64,000 nucleotides of DNA, taken from NCBI RefSeq assembly GCF_030523955.1, contig NZ_JAUNHL010000005.1, positions 1 to 64,000 of the forward strand. Direction: 5' to 3'. A program made the translations under genes and the position numbers. Under the pieces are notes generated by a model. The model was not told the origin of the DNA and made no database searches. It saw only the letters and a program-made list of their open reading frames with translations. The DNA is from Neisseria sp. GTDB taxonomy: Bacteria; Pseudomonadota; Gammaproteobacteria; Burkholderiales; Neisseriaceae. Of this stretch, positions 15,830-25,716 are shown one piece after another. Every line of letters begins with the position of its first letter. Position 1 is the first letter of the stretch.

Positions 15830-18535
15830 ATGCCGCTTATCCGCCTCCTGCTGCTTTGCACAGCCCTATCGGCCGCCGTTACCGTTCGCGCGGCCCAAAC
15901 CCAGCATATCGAAGGCAAGCTCGATAACGGCTTGGTTTACCATATTTTCAACGTTCCCGCCGCCGGCCAGCGGCTGGCGCTGCGCCTGCAAATCGGTGCC
16001 GGCACCGCCGACGAAAACGCCGGCGAAGAAGGCATCGCCCACATTACCGAACACTTGGTGTTTCAAACTTCCCCCACCTATCCCAAAGGTTTGAGCGCCC
16101 ATCTGAACGAAAAAGGCTGGCAGATGGGCCGCCATTACAACGCGCTCACCGGCTACCGCAACACCCGTTATATGCTGATTCCGCCGCAAGGCGTGCGTCA
16201 GCTGGACGACGCGCTGGCCGTATACCGCCAGATATTAAGTGCCCAGCAGTTTTCCCCTGCCGACTGGACGCGCGAACGGCAAGTGGTATTGGGTGAATGG
16301 CGGCAACAGCAAACCGTATCCAACCGGCTCAACCAGCAGCATCATGCGCTGCTTTACAGCGGTTCGCGCAGCGCCCGCTATGCGCCCATCGGCAGCAAAA
16401 CCGCCATCGAAAGCGCGAGTGCCGACACCGCCTCCCGTTTCCACCGAAAATGGTACGCCAGCAACAACGCGGTTTTGGTGGTTATCGGCAAACTCGATCC
16501 TCAAAAAACCGCCGCCCAAATCCGCGCCAACTTGGGCAGCCTGAATACCGTGCAACTGCCGGTGCGTAAGGCCGCAGAATACGAACCCAAGCTCTCACAA
16601 GCGCCGCACACCGGCTATCTGCAAGACCCCGACAACAGCGAGAGCAAAGTCGCGCTGATTTTCCGCTTCGGCAACGCCGCTTCGCAAGCGCCCGACGCTT
16701 CCGGCGATTATCCGCGTCTGCTCGACAATTTCGCCGCCCACATCATTCACAAGCGCCTGCAACAATCCGGCGCGGCAGTCAGCCTCAAACTCGGCGACAT
16801 CGGCAATCAAACCGGTTCGCTTGGTTTTTACGCCGATTCCGAAGCCGGCCAACATCAAGACAGCTTGGCTAAACTGAAGCAGCTCGTCGGGCAAATCCGG
16901 CAACAACCCGCCGGCGTGGAAGAAATCGCCGCCTACCGCAAAGTCTTGCACCGTCATCTGCAAAGCGAGCCCTTGCCCGACGACATGCTGAAAATCATCG
17001 AGCTGGCCGATGAAACCGTATTGGCAGGCAAACCCGCCCCGTCGGCCGAGCGGCGGACACAGGAACGCAGCCGGCTCTACCAAGTCAGCGCCGAGGCGGT
17101 GAACCGCCGCATCGCCGAATGGCTGGATGCTCCCGACCAACTCACGCTGATTCAAGCTCCGCAGAGTCTATTAGCCGCCGAACAGCCAGCGCGTGCGCCA
17201 CACACTACAACTAAAAAATCCACGCCTACCCGCCCCATGCCGGAAAAACCGCCCGCCGCCGCGGCCACCTTTGCCGTACACAAAGGGCAAGGTACGCTGT
17301 TATCAGAAGGTTTCGACCCGGAAAACAAAGTCACTTATTTAAATTTCGGTAACGGCGACAAAGCAGTACTGCTGCAAAAAGCCGTGGCCGGGCCGTACAT
17401 TTACTTCAAAGCCATAGCCGATACAGGCTACCTGCAAAGCGGTGCCGGCGCATGGCAGGCGCAGCTGGCGGCAGACATCATCAACCGCTCGGCACCCGCC
17501 GGCTTCAGCGAAACATCTTTCAGACAATGGCAGCAGCAAGAAGGCATCCGCCTCAACTACCAGCTGGACAACAACCGCCAAAGCACCGATGCCCGCGCGC
17601 CGCAAAACCGGCTGGAAGCCCTGTTGCAACTCTATCGCAGCCGCCAAACCGCGCCCACCGCCGACAACTGGCAGGCCGCGCTGGAAACCGCCGCGGTGCG
17701 CCAGCCGGTGTTTCTGCAATCGCTGCCCGGCCGCCTCGAGCAGGAACTGGAAATCCTGCGCTACGGCCAAACCGAAACACGCGCCTACAACAGCAACGAA
17801 ATCCGCGCACTCAACCAAAACGATTTGCTGCAACAATGGCGGCAACTGGCCGCAACGCCGGTTACCTATTACCTTGTCAGCAACCTGCCGCCGGAAAAAC
17901 TCAAACCGCTGCTCACCCAGTATCTGGCCGACATTCCGCGCCGGCAAACCGCCGGCCGTACCCTGCCGCTGCTGGAAGGTGCCACCCTGCGTCGCGTCAA
18001 CATCAACGATACCGACGGCACCGATGTCAACGCCTGGTCATGGCAGCCGTTTTACGATTGGACGCCCGACACTTCCGAACAGATTCCGCTGTTGGTCAAC
18101 CTTGCCAATGCCCGTCTGAAAGACGAATTGCGCAGCCGCCACCAAAGCGCTTACGGTGCCCGTTTTACCGCGCTGCCGCAGCCGGTTTACAACCGTGTGG
18201 AAAGCAACCTCTATTTCAGCACCGCGCCCGAAAAAGCCGCCGAAGCCTGGCAAACCGCGCAGGAAGTGCTCTCCCGTCTGCCGGAAAACATCAGCAAGGC
18301 CGAGGCCGATAATCTGCAACGCCTGTTTATCGAACAGGAAGCCAAGCGGCAGCAGGATCCCGAAATCTGGTTGGAACGGCTGGCCGCCAGCCACCGCCGC
18401 TACGGCGACGCCCGCTACCTCAGCCGCCTGCCCGAGCTGCACCGCACCGTTATCCAAACCCGCTTGCGGCAAACCGCCAAACTGCTGTGGTCCAACCAAA
18501 ACGCGCGGGTGATGTTGGTGGATCCTAAGTTGTAA
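15830..18535 (+). CDS. Periplasmic M16 (pitrilysin/PqqL-like) zinc peptidase
   Basis: The 901-residue product has a signal peptide (residues 1-21, ending VRA) and an N-terminal M16 catalytic domain with the inverted zinc motif H71-I-T-E-H75. Further M16 domains follow, including an inactive C-terminal pair. A Pro/Thr/Lys-rich linker (about residues 445-475) joins the two halves. The architecture is like E. coli PqqL, which degrades small proteins or peptides in the periplasm. No partner M16 subunit is adjacent, and the substrate is unknown. Confidence 0.9.
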   Translation: MPLIRLLLLCTALSAAVTVRAAQTQHIEGKLDNGLVYHIFNVPAAGQRLALRLQIGAGTADENAGEEGIAHITEHLVFQTSPTYPKGLSAHLNEKGWQMGRHYNALTGYRNTRYMLIPPQGVRQLDDALAVYRQILSAQQFSPADWTRERQVVLGEWRQQQTVSNRLNQQHHALLYSGSRSARYAPIGSKTAIESASADTASRFHRKWYASNNAVLVVIGKLDPQKTAAQIRANLGSLNTVQLPVRKAAEYEPKLSQAPHTGYLQDPDNSESKVALIFRFGNAASQAPDASGDYPRLLDNFAAHIIHKRLQQSGAAVSLKLGDIGNQTGSLGFYADSEAGQHQDSLAKLKQLVGQIRQQPAGVEEIAAYRKVLHRHLQSEPLPDDMLKIIELADETVLAGKPAPSAERRTQERSRLYQVSAEAVNRRIAEWLDAPDQLTLIQAPQSLLAAEQPARAPHTTTKKSTPTRPMPEKPPAAAATFAVHKGQGTLLSEGFDPENKVTYLNFGNGDKAVLLQKAVAGPYIYFKAIADTGYLQSGAGAWQAQLAADIINRSAPAGFSETSFRQWQQQEGIRLNYQLDNNRQSTDARAPQNRLEALLQLYRSRQTAPTADNWQAALETAAVRQPVFLQSLPGRLEQELEILRYGQTETRAYNSNEIRALNQNDLLQQWRQLAATPVTYYLVSNLPPEKLKPLLTQYLADIPRRQTAGRTLPLLEGATLRRVNINDTDGTDVNAWSWQPFYDWTPDTSEQIPLLVNLANARLKDELRSRHQSAYGARFTALPQPVYNRVESNLYFSTAPEKAAEAWQTAQEVLSRLPENISKAEADNLQRLFIEQEAKRQQDPEIWLERLAASHRRYGDARYLSRLPELHRTVIQTRLRQTAKLLWSNQNARVMLVDPKL

Positions 18536-18553
18536 AGCGATTTGCAAACAAAA

Positions 18554-18585
18554 TGCCTGTCTGAAAAAATGTTTTCAGACAGGCA
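18554..18585. terminator. Inverted TG-wadDUS pair
   Basis: A 12-bp perfect stem with an 8-nt loop and a following TTTT, 19 nt after the M16 peptidase stop codon. Confidence 0.8.
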
Positions 18586-18646
18586 TTTTGTTGCGAAAAC
18601 CATCTCGCCTGCCCATATCGTCATAATCAATAAGCTGAAGAAAAAG

Positions 18647-18755
18647 TATAGCGGATTAAATTAACTTTCGATACAAGTCAGCAAGCCGCAGACAGTACAA
18701 GTAGTACGACAAGGCGCAGCAACGCCGTAGCGGAAGTTAAGTTAATCCGCTTATA
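18647..18755. repeat. Correia-like element, short form
   Basis: Starts TATAGCGGATTAAA and ends TTAATCCGCTTATA. The core GCAGACAGTACAAGTAGTAC and the GGCGCAGCAACGCCGTA motif are shared with the other copies. It is about 109 bp and lies between the M16 gene and fruA (convergent). Confidence 0.9.
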
Positions 18756-18809
18756 GATACAAAAAGCCGGGTATAGCACCCGGCCTAAATATTATGTAGA
18801 AACAAAAGA

Positions 18810-20570
18810 TTAACCGGCTACCGTTTCGGCAGCGGGCGCTACTGCTGCGGCTTGGTCTTTGCGCTTCAATACCGCATACAATACGCCCGTGAGCAGGCTG
18901 CCGGCGGCGATGGCGAGCAGATACATAATGGGTTTGTTGATGGCGTTCGGAATCAGCAACACGAAGATGCCGCCGTGCGGTGCATGCAATTCGTTTTGAA
19001 ATAGTGCCACCAGTGCGCCGGTGAGTGCGCCGCCGGCGATACAGCAGGGAATCACGCGCATCGGGTCGCGGGCGGCAAACGGAATCGCACCTTCCGAAAT
19101 AAAGCACAAGCCGAGCACAAAAGAGGCTTTGCCGGCGCTCACTTCGCTTTCGGTGAACTTGCGTTTGGCCAGCATGGTGGCAATCGCGATGCCGATGGCG
19201 GGCACCATGCCGCCGGCCATGGCGGCGGCCATCGGGAAGTAGTTTTGCGTGGTCAAGAGGCCTACCGAGAAAGTGTAGGCCGCTTTGTTGATGGGGCCGC
19301 CCAAGTCTACGCACATCATCGCACCGATAATCACACCGAGCAGAACCGCGTTGGCCGTGCCCATGCTGGTGAGGAAGTTATTCATGGCGGCAAACAGTTG
19401 CGCCACCGGCTCTCCGACGATATAGAACATAATCAGGCCGACTGCCAACGAGCTGATTAGGGGAACAATCAGAATCGGCTTCAAGGCTTCCATGGTTACG
19501 GGCAGCTTGATGTGTTTGACCAACAGCAGCGCCAGATAACCGGCAAGGAAACCGGCAACGATGCCGCCCAAAAAGCCCGATTGCAGTTGCACCGCCAGCG
19601 CACCGCCGATTAAGCCGGGCGCAAGGCCCGGGCGGTCGGCAATCGAATAGGCGATATAACCCGCCAGAATCGGCACCATCAGGCCGAAGGCGGCTTTGCC
19701 GGTTTCCATCAACACGGCGGCCAGCGAGCCTTTTTCTTCAAAGGCGTTGATGCCGAAGATAAACGACATGGCAATCAGCAAACCGCCGGCCACCACCAGT
19801 GGCAGCATAAACGATACGCCGGTGAGCAGGTGTTTGTAGAATCCGGATTTTTCTTTGGCCGGAGCGGCGGCCGTTTGGCCGGACGCTGCGGCTCCGCCTT
19901 GAATACGGGCGTTGGCAACGGCTTCGGCAAACGCTTTGTCGGTTTGCTTCAAGGCAAAACCGGTGGGGCAGCGGTAGACTTTTTTGCCGGCAAAACGCGA
20001 GGTATCCACTTCGATATCGGTAGCCAGAATCACATAATCGGCACGCGCAATCGATTCCTCGCTCAAAATGCTTTTGGCACCGACGGAACCTTGGGTTTCC
20101 ACATCGATGGTGTAGCCCAATTTGGCCGCACCTTGTTTGAGCGCGTCTGCGGCCATAAAGGTATGCGCCACACCGGTGGGGCAGGCGGTGATGGCAACAA
20201 AATGCAGCGGCTTACCGGCAGCGGAAACTGCGGTAGCGCCGGCAGCAGGGGCTGCGGCAGGTGCGGCGGCGGAAGATTGGGCAGCGCTACCGCTTTCGTC
20301 CAACACGCGCTGCAATGCGGCGGCGGTGTTCTCACTGACTTCCTGCAAACCGGCCACGGCGATGCGGTCGGCCGGAAATGCGCCTATCTGTTCCGGCAGT
20401 TGGCCGACAAATACGATGCGGGAAAAATCACCGGCGGCGGCGTCAGACAAAGCCGCCACTTCGGCGCGCAAGCCTTTTTCCTGCGCCAGTGAAGCCAGTT
20501 TGCGCGCCAGAATCAACGCGTTGGCAGCCTTGGCCGGGTGGTTGGGAATGAATAAAACTGAGGTGCTCAT
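18810..20570 (-). CDS. fruA: PTS fructose-specific EIIBC component
   Basis: Imports fructose and phosphorylates it to fructose-1-phosphate. The 586-residue protein contains an N-terminal degenerate IIB-like domain (about 1-92), an Ala-rich linker (about 93-118), an active IIB domain with Cys130 in AITACPTGVAHT, a second Ala-rich linker, and the membrane IIC domain (about 240-570, including DLGGPINKAAY). Last gene of the fruBKA operon, it has its own Shine-Dalgarno AAGGA. A Correia-like element separates it from fruK, which may affect its expression. Confidence 0.96.
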   Translation of the reverse strand: MSTSVLFIPNHPAKAANALILARKLASLAQEKGLRAEVAALSDAAAGDFSRIVFVGQLPEQIGAFPADRIAVAGLQEVSENTAAALQRVLDESGSAAQSSAAAPAAAPAAGATAVSAAGKPLHFVAITACPTGVAHTFMAADALKQGAAKLGYTIDVETQGSVGAKSILSEESIARADYVILATDIEVDTSRFAGKKVYRCPTGFALKQTDKAFAEAVANARIQGGAAASGQTAAAPAKEKSGFYKHLLTGVSFMLPLVVAGGLLIAMSFIFGINAFEEKGSLAAVLMETGKAAFGLMVPILAGYIAYSIADRPGLAPGLIGGALAVQLQSGFLGGIVAGFLAGYLALLLVKHIKLPVTMEALKPILIVPLISSLAVGLIMFYIVGEPVAQLFAAMNNFLTSMGTANAVLLGVIIGAMMCVDLGGPINKAAYTFSVGLLTTQNYFPMAAAMAGGMVPAIGIAIATMLAKRKFTESEVSAGKASFVLGLCFISEGAIPFAARDPMRVIPCCIAGGALTGALVALFQNELHAPHGGIFVLLIPNAINKPIMYLLAIAAGSLLTGVLYAVLKRKDQAAAVAPAAETVAG

Positions 20571-20589
20571 GATGCGAAATCCTTCTCTT

Positions 20590-20694
20590 GAGTGGATTCC
20601 CTTAACTTTCGCTACGGCGTTGCTGCGCCTTGCCGTACTACCTGTACTGTCTGCGGCTTGCTGCCTTGTATCGAAAATTAATTGAATCCACTAT
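20590..20694. repeat. Correia-like element filling the fruK-fruA gap
   Basis: A short-form copy with AGTGGATTC and GAATCCACTA ends and the core TGTACTGTCTGCGGCTTG. It occupies almost the entire space between fruK and the fruA ribosome binding site. The fruK stop codon TAG is formed at the element boundary. Confidence 0.85.
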
Positions 20695-21617
20695 TTTTGA
20701 ATAGAAATATGTTGTTTTAATGCCAATAAACGCTCTTGATCAGGTATGCCGAAACCGATTTGGCTAACCGCATGGGCAGCCAGCGCGGCGGCGGTTTGCA
20801 GGGTTTCTTCGGGGCTGTGGCCCGAAGCGAGGCCGTGCAATATACCGGCCAGCAGCGTATCGCCGGCGCCGACCGTGCTTTTTACCTCAACCGGTGCGGC
20901 ACCGGCGTGCAGGCAGCGGCCTTGATGCCACCAATTCACGCCGTTTTCACCCATCGAGAGCACCAGATGCTCTACCGGCTGCGGCAAGTTGGCCAAGGCT
21001 TGCGCCTGCTCTTCGGTGGTGCCGGCCGCAAGCCCGAAGCTCTCTTGCAACTCTTCGCTGTTGGGTTTGATTAAAAACGGCGAACACGCCACTGCCGCCG
21101 CCAATGCCGCGCCGCTGGTATCGATAGCCAACTTAGGATTGGCTTTTTTCAGACAGGCCAATAAGTCTTGCAAGTCTTCAGGAGAAAACTGTTGCGGCAG
21201 GCTGCCGCACACCGCTACGTAGTCCGCTTCTGCCGCCAAGGGCGCGATTTTGGCTGACAAGGCTGCTTTATCGGCATCGCCAACAATAAAGCCTTTGCCG
21301 TTGATGTCGGTCATACGGCCGCTTTCTTCGGCGATTTTGACGTTGAGACGGGTTTCGCCGCTTACATAAACAAATTCGTCGCGAAAGCCTTGGCTCTCGA
21401 AATGTTGCCGGAACAGCCCGGCATTACCGTTGCCGAGAAAGCCGGATACGGTTACTTTGTGGCCCAAGTCGCGCAGAATCTGTGCCACATTCAAGCCTTT
21501 GCCGGCGGCGTGCTGCTCTGCCGCCTGCTGGCGGTTGACCGCACCTATTTGCAGAATATCAAGCGAAACGGTGAAATCAATCGCCGGATTAAGCGTAACG
21601 CATAAAAATTTAGCCAT
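20691..21617 (-). CDS. fruK: 1-phosphofructokinase
   Basis: Phosphorylates fructose-1-phosphate to fructose-1,6-bisphosphate, linking fructose uptake to glycolysis. The 308-residue PfkB-family protein has the N-terminal signature AAGKGLNVAQIL and the catalytic STVGAGDTLLAG motif. It lies 3 bp after fruB and is probably translationally coupled. Its last codon abuts the Correia-like element, which supplies the stop. The length is close to normal, so at most a few C-terminal residues were changed. An uptake-like sequence (TTCAGACAGGCC) lies within the gene. Confidence 0.96.
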   Translation of the reverse strand: MAKFLCVTLNPAIDFTVSLDILQIGAVNRQQAAEQHAAGKGLNVAQILRDLGHKVTVSGFLGNGNAGLFRQHFESQGFRDEFVYVSGETRLNVKIAEESGRMTDINGKGFIVGDADKAALSAKIAPLAAEADYVAVCGSLPQQFSPEDLQDLLACLKKANPKLAIDTSGAALAAAVACSPFLIKPNSEELQESFGLAAGTTEEQAQALANLPQPVEHLVLSMGENGVNWWHQGRCLHAGAAPVEVKSTVGAGDTLLAGILHGLASGHSPEETLQTAAALAAHAVSQIGFGIPDQERLLALKQHISIQK

Positions 21618-21620
21618 GAT

Positions 21621-24482
21621 TTATCCGTTTCTGCTGCTCAAAGAACGTACTTCGGCGGCCGTGGCGCAAGTGAGTGCCTCGGCAGCCAATTCTTTGCATT
21701 CCCGTGTGTTCAGACGGCGTACTTGGGCTTTAACCAAGGGAATGCTGCCGGCGGAAACGCTTAATTCGTCCACACCCAAACCCAGCAGAATCGGCACCGC
21801 TTTGCTGTCTGCCGCCAATTCGCCGCACACGCCCACCCATTTGCCGTGGCGGTGTGCGGCAGTAACGGTTTGACTGATCAGCTGCAAAATGCTCGGGTGC
21901 AGGCCGTCGGCTTCGGCGGAAAGAATCGGGTGGCCGCGGTCGATGGCCAGAACGTATTGGGTAAGGTCGTTGGTACCGATGCTGAAGAAATCGACCTCTT
22001 TGGCCAGATGCTCGGCAATCAGCGCAACAGAGGGCACTTCCACCATAATGCCTACCTGCAAATTCGGGCAGGGCGTTTCGGCCAGCGCATCATCGAGTAT
22101 CGCTTTGGCCGCGTGCCACTCTTCCAGGCGGCCAACCATCGGGAACATAATGCGCAGCGGGCGGCCGTCGGCAGCTTTCAGCAGCGCAGAGAGTTGTTGG
22201 CGCAGCAATTGCGGGCGGCGCAGCGTCATCCGCAAACCGCGCTCGCCGAGAAACGGGTTATCCTCTTTCGGCAGCGGCAGATAAGGCAGCGGTTTGTCGC
22301 CGCCGACATCCAAAGTGCGCACCACCACCGGGCGGCTTCCCATCGCATCGAATACCACGCGGTAGTCTTTTTCCTGCTGTGCCTCATCGGGCGCGCTGGT
22401 GTGCGACATAAACACCAACTCGGTACGCAGCAGGCCGACTGCTTCGGCACCGCGCTGCACCGCACCGGCCGCATCGGCCACCTTGCCGAGGTTGGCTGCT
22501 ACTTCCACCCTGTGGCCGTCGGTCGTTACCGCCGCTTCCATACAGTGCGCCTCGGCCAGTTTGCGTTGTTCCTGCATCAATGCGCGCTGCTGCATGGCTT
22601 CGTCGATACGGCTTTGCGCCGGATTCAGATAAAACGCACCGTCTTCGCCGTTAATCAGCAGCGTGCTGCCTTCTGGCAACGACAATACCGCTTCGCCGGC
22701 TCCGACCACGGCAGCAATACCCAGCGCACGCGCCACAATCGCGCTGTGCGAGCTGGCGCCGCCGGCAGCGGTGAGAATACCCGCCACTTTTTGCTGATCC
22801 AAACGCGCCACCACGCTGGGTACCACGTCTTCCATCACCAGAATATACGGCTCTTGCGGCTCTTCCGCCGCTTTTACGCCACACAACAGCGCCATCACTT
22901 TATTGCCCACATCGCGCAAATCGGCCGCACGCCCGGCCAGCAGCGGGTTGTTCAACGCTTCCTGCTCTTTGGCCAACGCTTCGATGTGGCTGTGCCAAGC
23001 GGCGGCGGCACTCAGTTGCCGGCGGATGCCGGCATCGACTTGTTGCAGCAAATCGGGATCATCCAACAAGGCGGCATGGGCGGTGAAAATCTGGCGGATA
23101 TCTTTCGACTTGGCCTGAGCCACCATTTGCGCCAACTCCGCTTTCACATCGGCTACCGCTTGTTGCAGTTTGCCGCGTTCGGCTTCGCTGTCTTCGGCGG
23201 TATGCGGATAGTGGAAATCCACCTCTTTCATCAGATAAGCTTTGCCGGCGGCCAATCCGGGCGATGCGGCCACGCCTTGGTTACGCACATCGTCTTGCAG
23301 GGCGGCCACTTCTACGGCGAAGGCATCGTTGCCGCCTGCTTCCGGTGCGGCATGGGCGGCTTCTCCAACGGCTTCCACTTCTTCGCCCAAGCCGCTGCGC
23401 ACCGCTTGGATGATTTGCGGCAAACCGGCTTCAGCCTCGCTGCCCGGCTCGGCGATAAAGGTTAGGGTTTGGCCGCGCTCGGCACCCAGCGACAATAATT
23501 TGGTCAGGCTTTTAGCCGAAACATAGCTGCCGCCGTCCAGCGATACTTTCACTTCGCCGTCAAACTCTTTACACACATTGGCAAGCGCCGTGGCCGGGCG
23601 GGCGTGCAGGCCGTGGGCGTTGGCCAATACCACGCCGGCCGACTGCCAATCGGGCACGGTTTCCGCGCCCACCGCCAGCGCCAATTCGCGGCGTGATTCG
23701 CTGTTTTGCAGCGCTTCGGGCTGAAACAGCATATCCATCAAATGCGAGAGGCGTTGCAAATCAAGCTTATCGTTGGCGGCAACACATATCAGCGCCGACA
23801 AACTGCCGTCGCGAAACGGTATCGGCTCTTTCAGCTTAACAATCGCCACCGCCGGCTGTAACACCGCGTCTTCCGCAGTCAAACACCATAAGCCGTCTTG
23901 CAGCTGCACCGCATCTTGCGGTTTCAGGGCGCTGAGAAAGCCCGGCGCCACCACTTTTTGCTTCTTCAACAAAACAGCAGCCTGATACAGCACATCATCG
24001 ATGTCGGCGGCATCGGCGCCGGCGCTCATCAGGTTTTCGTGCAGCAGCAGGCTGTCGGGTTCGGCATTGAGCAGGCTCAGAATCTGTTCGGGTGTTTGCG
24101 CGTTGCGCAAAGCCTGCCCGACATTTTCAGACAGGGCACGGGTTAACAGTTGCAGGATTTGCAGGTGTTCGTCGGACTTGGCCGCAATCACCACCGCCAG
24201 ATAGGCTTGATTTTCGCCGTCCCACAACACGCCGTCGGGGAAATGCACCAGCCGCACGCCGGTATTGAGAATGGAACTGCGCGACTCGGGCGTACCGTGC
24301 GGAATGGCGATGCCCTGCCCCAAATAAGTGCTGGTTTGCGCTTCGCGCGCTTTGAGGCCGTTGAGATATTCGGGAATGGTCAGGCCGTCGGCCACCAGAA
24401 TATCAGCCAGTATTTGCAAAGCTTCTTCTTTATTTGCTGCTTGCTGCCGCATACGGATATGCTCGGTTGAGAGGGTCAGCAT
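21621..24482 (-). CDS. fruB: Multiphosphoryl transfer protein FruB (EIIA-HPr-EI fusion)
   Basis: The 953-residue protein combines the soluble PTS steps. An EIIA-Fru domain (1-145) has His62 in IPHGTP. A linker region (about 150-270) resembles a second, degenerate EIIA-like segment. An HPr domain has His293 in GLHARPA. A complete Enzyme I (about 395-950) has His579 in GGASSHSAIVARAL. It can carry phosphate from PEP all the way to FruA, so the operon is self-sufficient. A strong Shine-Dalgarno AAAGGAG precedes the ATG. No regulator gene is adjacent. Confidence 0.95.
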   Translation of the reverse strand: MLTLSTEHIRMRQQAANKEEALQILADILVADGLTIPEYLNGLKAREAQTSTYLGQGIAIPHGTPESRSSILNTGVRLVHFPDGVLWDGENQAYLAVVIAAKSDEHLQILQLLTRALSENVGQALRNAQTPEQILSLLNAEPDSLLLHENLMSAGADAADIDDVLYQAAVLLKKQKVVAPGFLSALKPQDAVQLQDGLWCLTAEDAVLQPAVAIVKLKEPIPFRDGSLSALICVAANDKLDLQRLSHLMDMLFQPEALQNSESRRELALAVGAETVPDWQSAGVVLANAHGLHARPATALANVCKEFDGEVKVSLDGGSYVSAKSLTKLLSLGAERGQTLTFIAEPGSEAEAGLPQIIQAVRSGLGEEVEAVGEAAHAAPEAGGNDAFAVEVAALQDDVRNQGVAASPGLAAGKAYLMKEVDFHYPHTAEDSEAERGKLQQAVADVKAELAQMVAQAKSKDIRQIFTAHAALLDDPDLLQQVDAGIRRQLSAAAAWHSHIEALAKEQEALNNPLLAGRAADLRDVGNKVMALLCGVKAAEEPQEPYILVMEDVVPSVVARLDQQKVAGILTAAGGASSHSAIVARALGIAAVVGAGEAVLSLPEGSTLLINGEDGAFYLNPAQSRIDEAMQQRALMQEQRKLAEAHCMEAAVTTDGHRVEVAANLGKVADAAGAVQRGAEAVGLLRTELVFMSHTSAPDEAQQEKDYRVVFDAMGSRPVVVRTLDVGGDKPLPYLPLPKEDNPFLGERGLRMTLRRPQLLRQQLSALLKAADGRPLRIMFPMVGRLEEWHAAKAILDDALAETPCPNLQVGIMVEVPSVALIAEHLAKEVDFFSIGTNDLTQYVLAIDRGHPILSAEADGLHPSILQLISQTVTAAHRHGKWVGVCGELAADSKAVPILLGLGVDELSVSAGSIPLVKAQVRRLNTRECKELAAEALTCATAAEVRSLSSRNG

Positions 24483-24754
24483 AGCGCTCCTTTCTGAGTA
24501 TGGGCGAACTATTCCGTTTGAGGAAGATCGCTGTTGTTATCGAAATCTGTCGTTTTTCATTGGTCAGCAAACCGTTGCCGGTATGCGTCAATTCCTGGAA
24601 GGAAATTTGCTGGTTTTACACTATTTTCCGGATTTACGGTATTAAAAATGATATGGATTCAGGAATTACGATGAACGCTATCGGCCGGAGTAATGAAGAT
24701 ACTGTTTTATTTGAGTGACATTAGAGCGGAGAAATAAAAAAGATACGGAGCGTT

Positions 24755-24791
24755 TTCAGACAGGCATAGAGGAGGAATATGCCTGTCTGAA
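24755..24791. repeat. Inverted TG-wadDUS pair
   Basis: TTCAGACAGGCA (24755-24766) and TGCCTGTCTGAA (24780-24791) are in tail-to-tail order, with a 13-nt purine-rich loop. Confidence 0.85.
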
Positions 24792-24800
24792 AATTAGATA

Positions 24801-24908
24801 TATAGCGGATTAACTTAACTTTCGCTACAGCCTTGCTACGCCTTGCTTTACTACTTGTACTATCTACGGCTTGCTGCCTTGTATCGAAAGTTAATTAAAT
24901 CCACTATA
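24801..24908. repeat. Correia-like element, short form
   Basis: A 108-bp copy bounded by TATAGCGGATTAAC and AAATCCACTATA, with a slightly diverged core (TACTATCTACGGC). Confidence 0.9.
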
Positions 24909-24955
24909 GCTAAGAAACTGATTTCGACAAACTTAAAATAATCGGCCTAAAAGGA

Positions 24956-24984
24956 AAGGCGCTTGATACCAAATCAAGCGCCTT
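24956..24984 (-). terminator. Terminator of the ctrABCD operon
   Basis: A perfect 12-bp stem, AAGGCGCTTGAT (24956-24967) with ATCAAGCGCCTT (24973-24984) and a 5-nt loop. A T-rich tract follows on the minus strand. It lies about 80 nt past the ctrD stop codon. Confidence 0.85.
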
Positions 24985-25065
24985 ACTTTTAATTGTTCAA
25001 ACATTGCTGTCCAAAACGATGATTGAGGAACAAAAATCTCAAGACATCGCCAGTTCATCGATCAT

Positions 25066-25716
25066 CTATATTTGTGCGTTATAGTATTTATATGCTTCAT
25101 CCATATTATCAAACTGATACAGATGCCCCGCTTCCAATACCATGGCATTATCGCAATACTGTTTCATCGCGCTCGGGCTGTGTGATACCAATATAATCGA
25201 ACGGTCTTTGCGCTTCTCAAACAATTCATAACGGCATTTATCTGAAAAACGCGCATCACCCACTGCGATGACTTCATCAATCAAATAGCAATCAAACTCC
25301 ACCGCCAGCGATAAAGCAAAAGCCAAGCGCGCTTTCATACCGGAAGAATAACGTTTTACCGGTTCATATAGATATTGTCCAAGCTCAGAAAAATCTTCCG
25401 TAAAAGCTTTCACGTAGTCTATATCCACATTATAAATGCGACAGATAAAACGCAGATTATCCATACCGGTTAAACTGCCTTGGAACGCTCCGCTAAATGC
25501 CAAGGGCCAAGAGATACTCATACTGCGTTTGATCTCACCGGAAGTGGGCGGCTCTACACCGCTCATCAAACGGATTAAGGTGGATTTACCGGCACCATTA
25601 CGACCCAGTATGCCTACTTTCTCTCCTTTTTTGAGTTCAAAGCTAATATTATTGAGAACGGTACGCAACCCGTTGCGGGTGTGATATTGCTTAGATACCT
25701 GTTCAACGGAAATCAT
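25066..25716 (-). CDS. ctrD: Capsule polysaccharide export ATPase CtrD (KpsT-like)
   Basis: The ATPase of the ABC-2 capsule exporter. The 216-residue protein has Walker [12 protein letters not shown], a signature variant [20 protein letters not shown], Walker [12 protein letters not shown] and the switch His in LVSHS, all typical of KpsT/CtrD. The start overlaps the ctrC stop by 4 bp (ATGA), so the two are coupled. It drives transfer of lipid-linked capsule polymer across the inner membrane. Confidence 0.96.
   Translation of the reverse strand: MISVEQVSKQYHTRNGLRTVLNNISFELKKGEKVGILGRNGAGKSTLIRLMSGVEPPTSGEIKRSMSISWPLAFSGAFQGSLTGMDNLRFICRIYNVDIDYVKAFTEDFSELGQYLYEPVKRYSSGMKARLAFALSLAVEFDCYLIDEVIAVGDARFSDKCRYELFEKRKDRSIILVSHSPSAMKQYCDNAMVLEAGHLYQFDNMDEAYKYYNAQI

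Larger units (their letters stand above)
24483..25065. other. Intergenic region between fruB and the capsule export operon
   Basis: Contains the fruB promoter region (no clear Cra/FruR-like operator seen), an uptake-sequence pair, a Correia-like element and the terminator of the ctr operon. These are listed separately. No gene is supported. Confidence 0.6.

Noticed and set aside
21846..23465. Open frame of 539 codons on the plus strand
   Set aside because: Antisense to fruB, rich in His, Arg and Gln as expected for the reverse of a biased coding frame; no recognisable motif.
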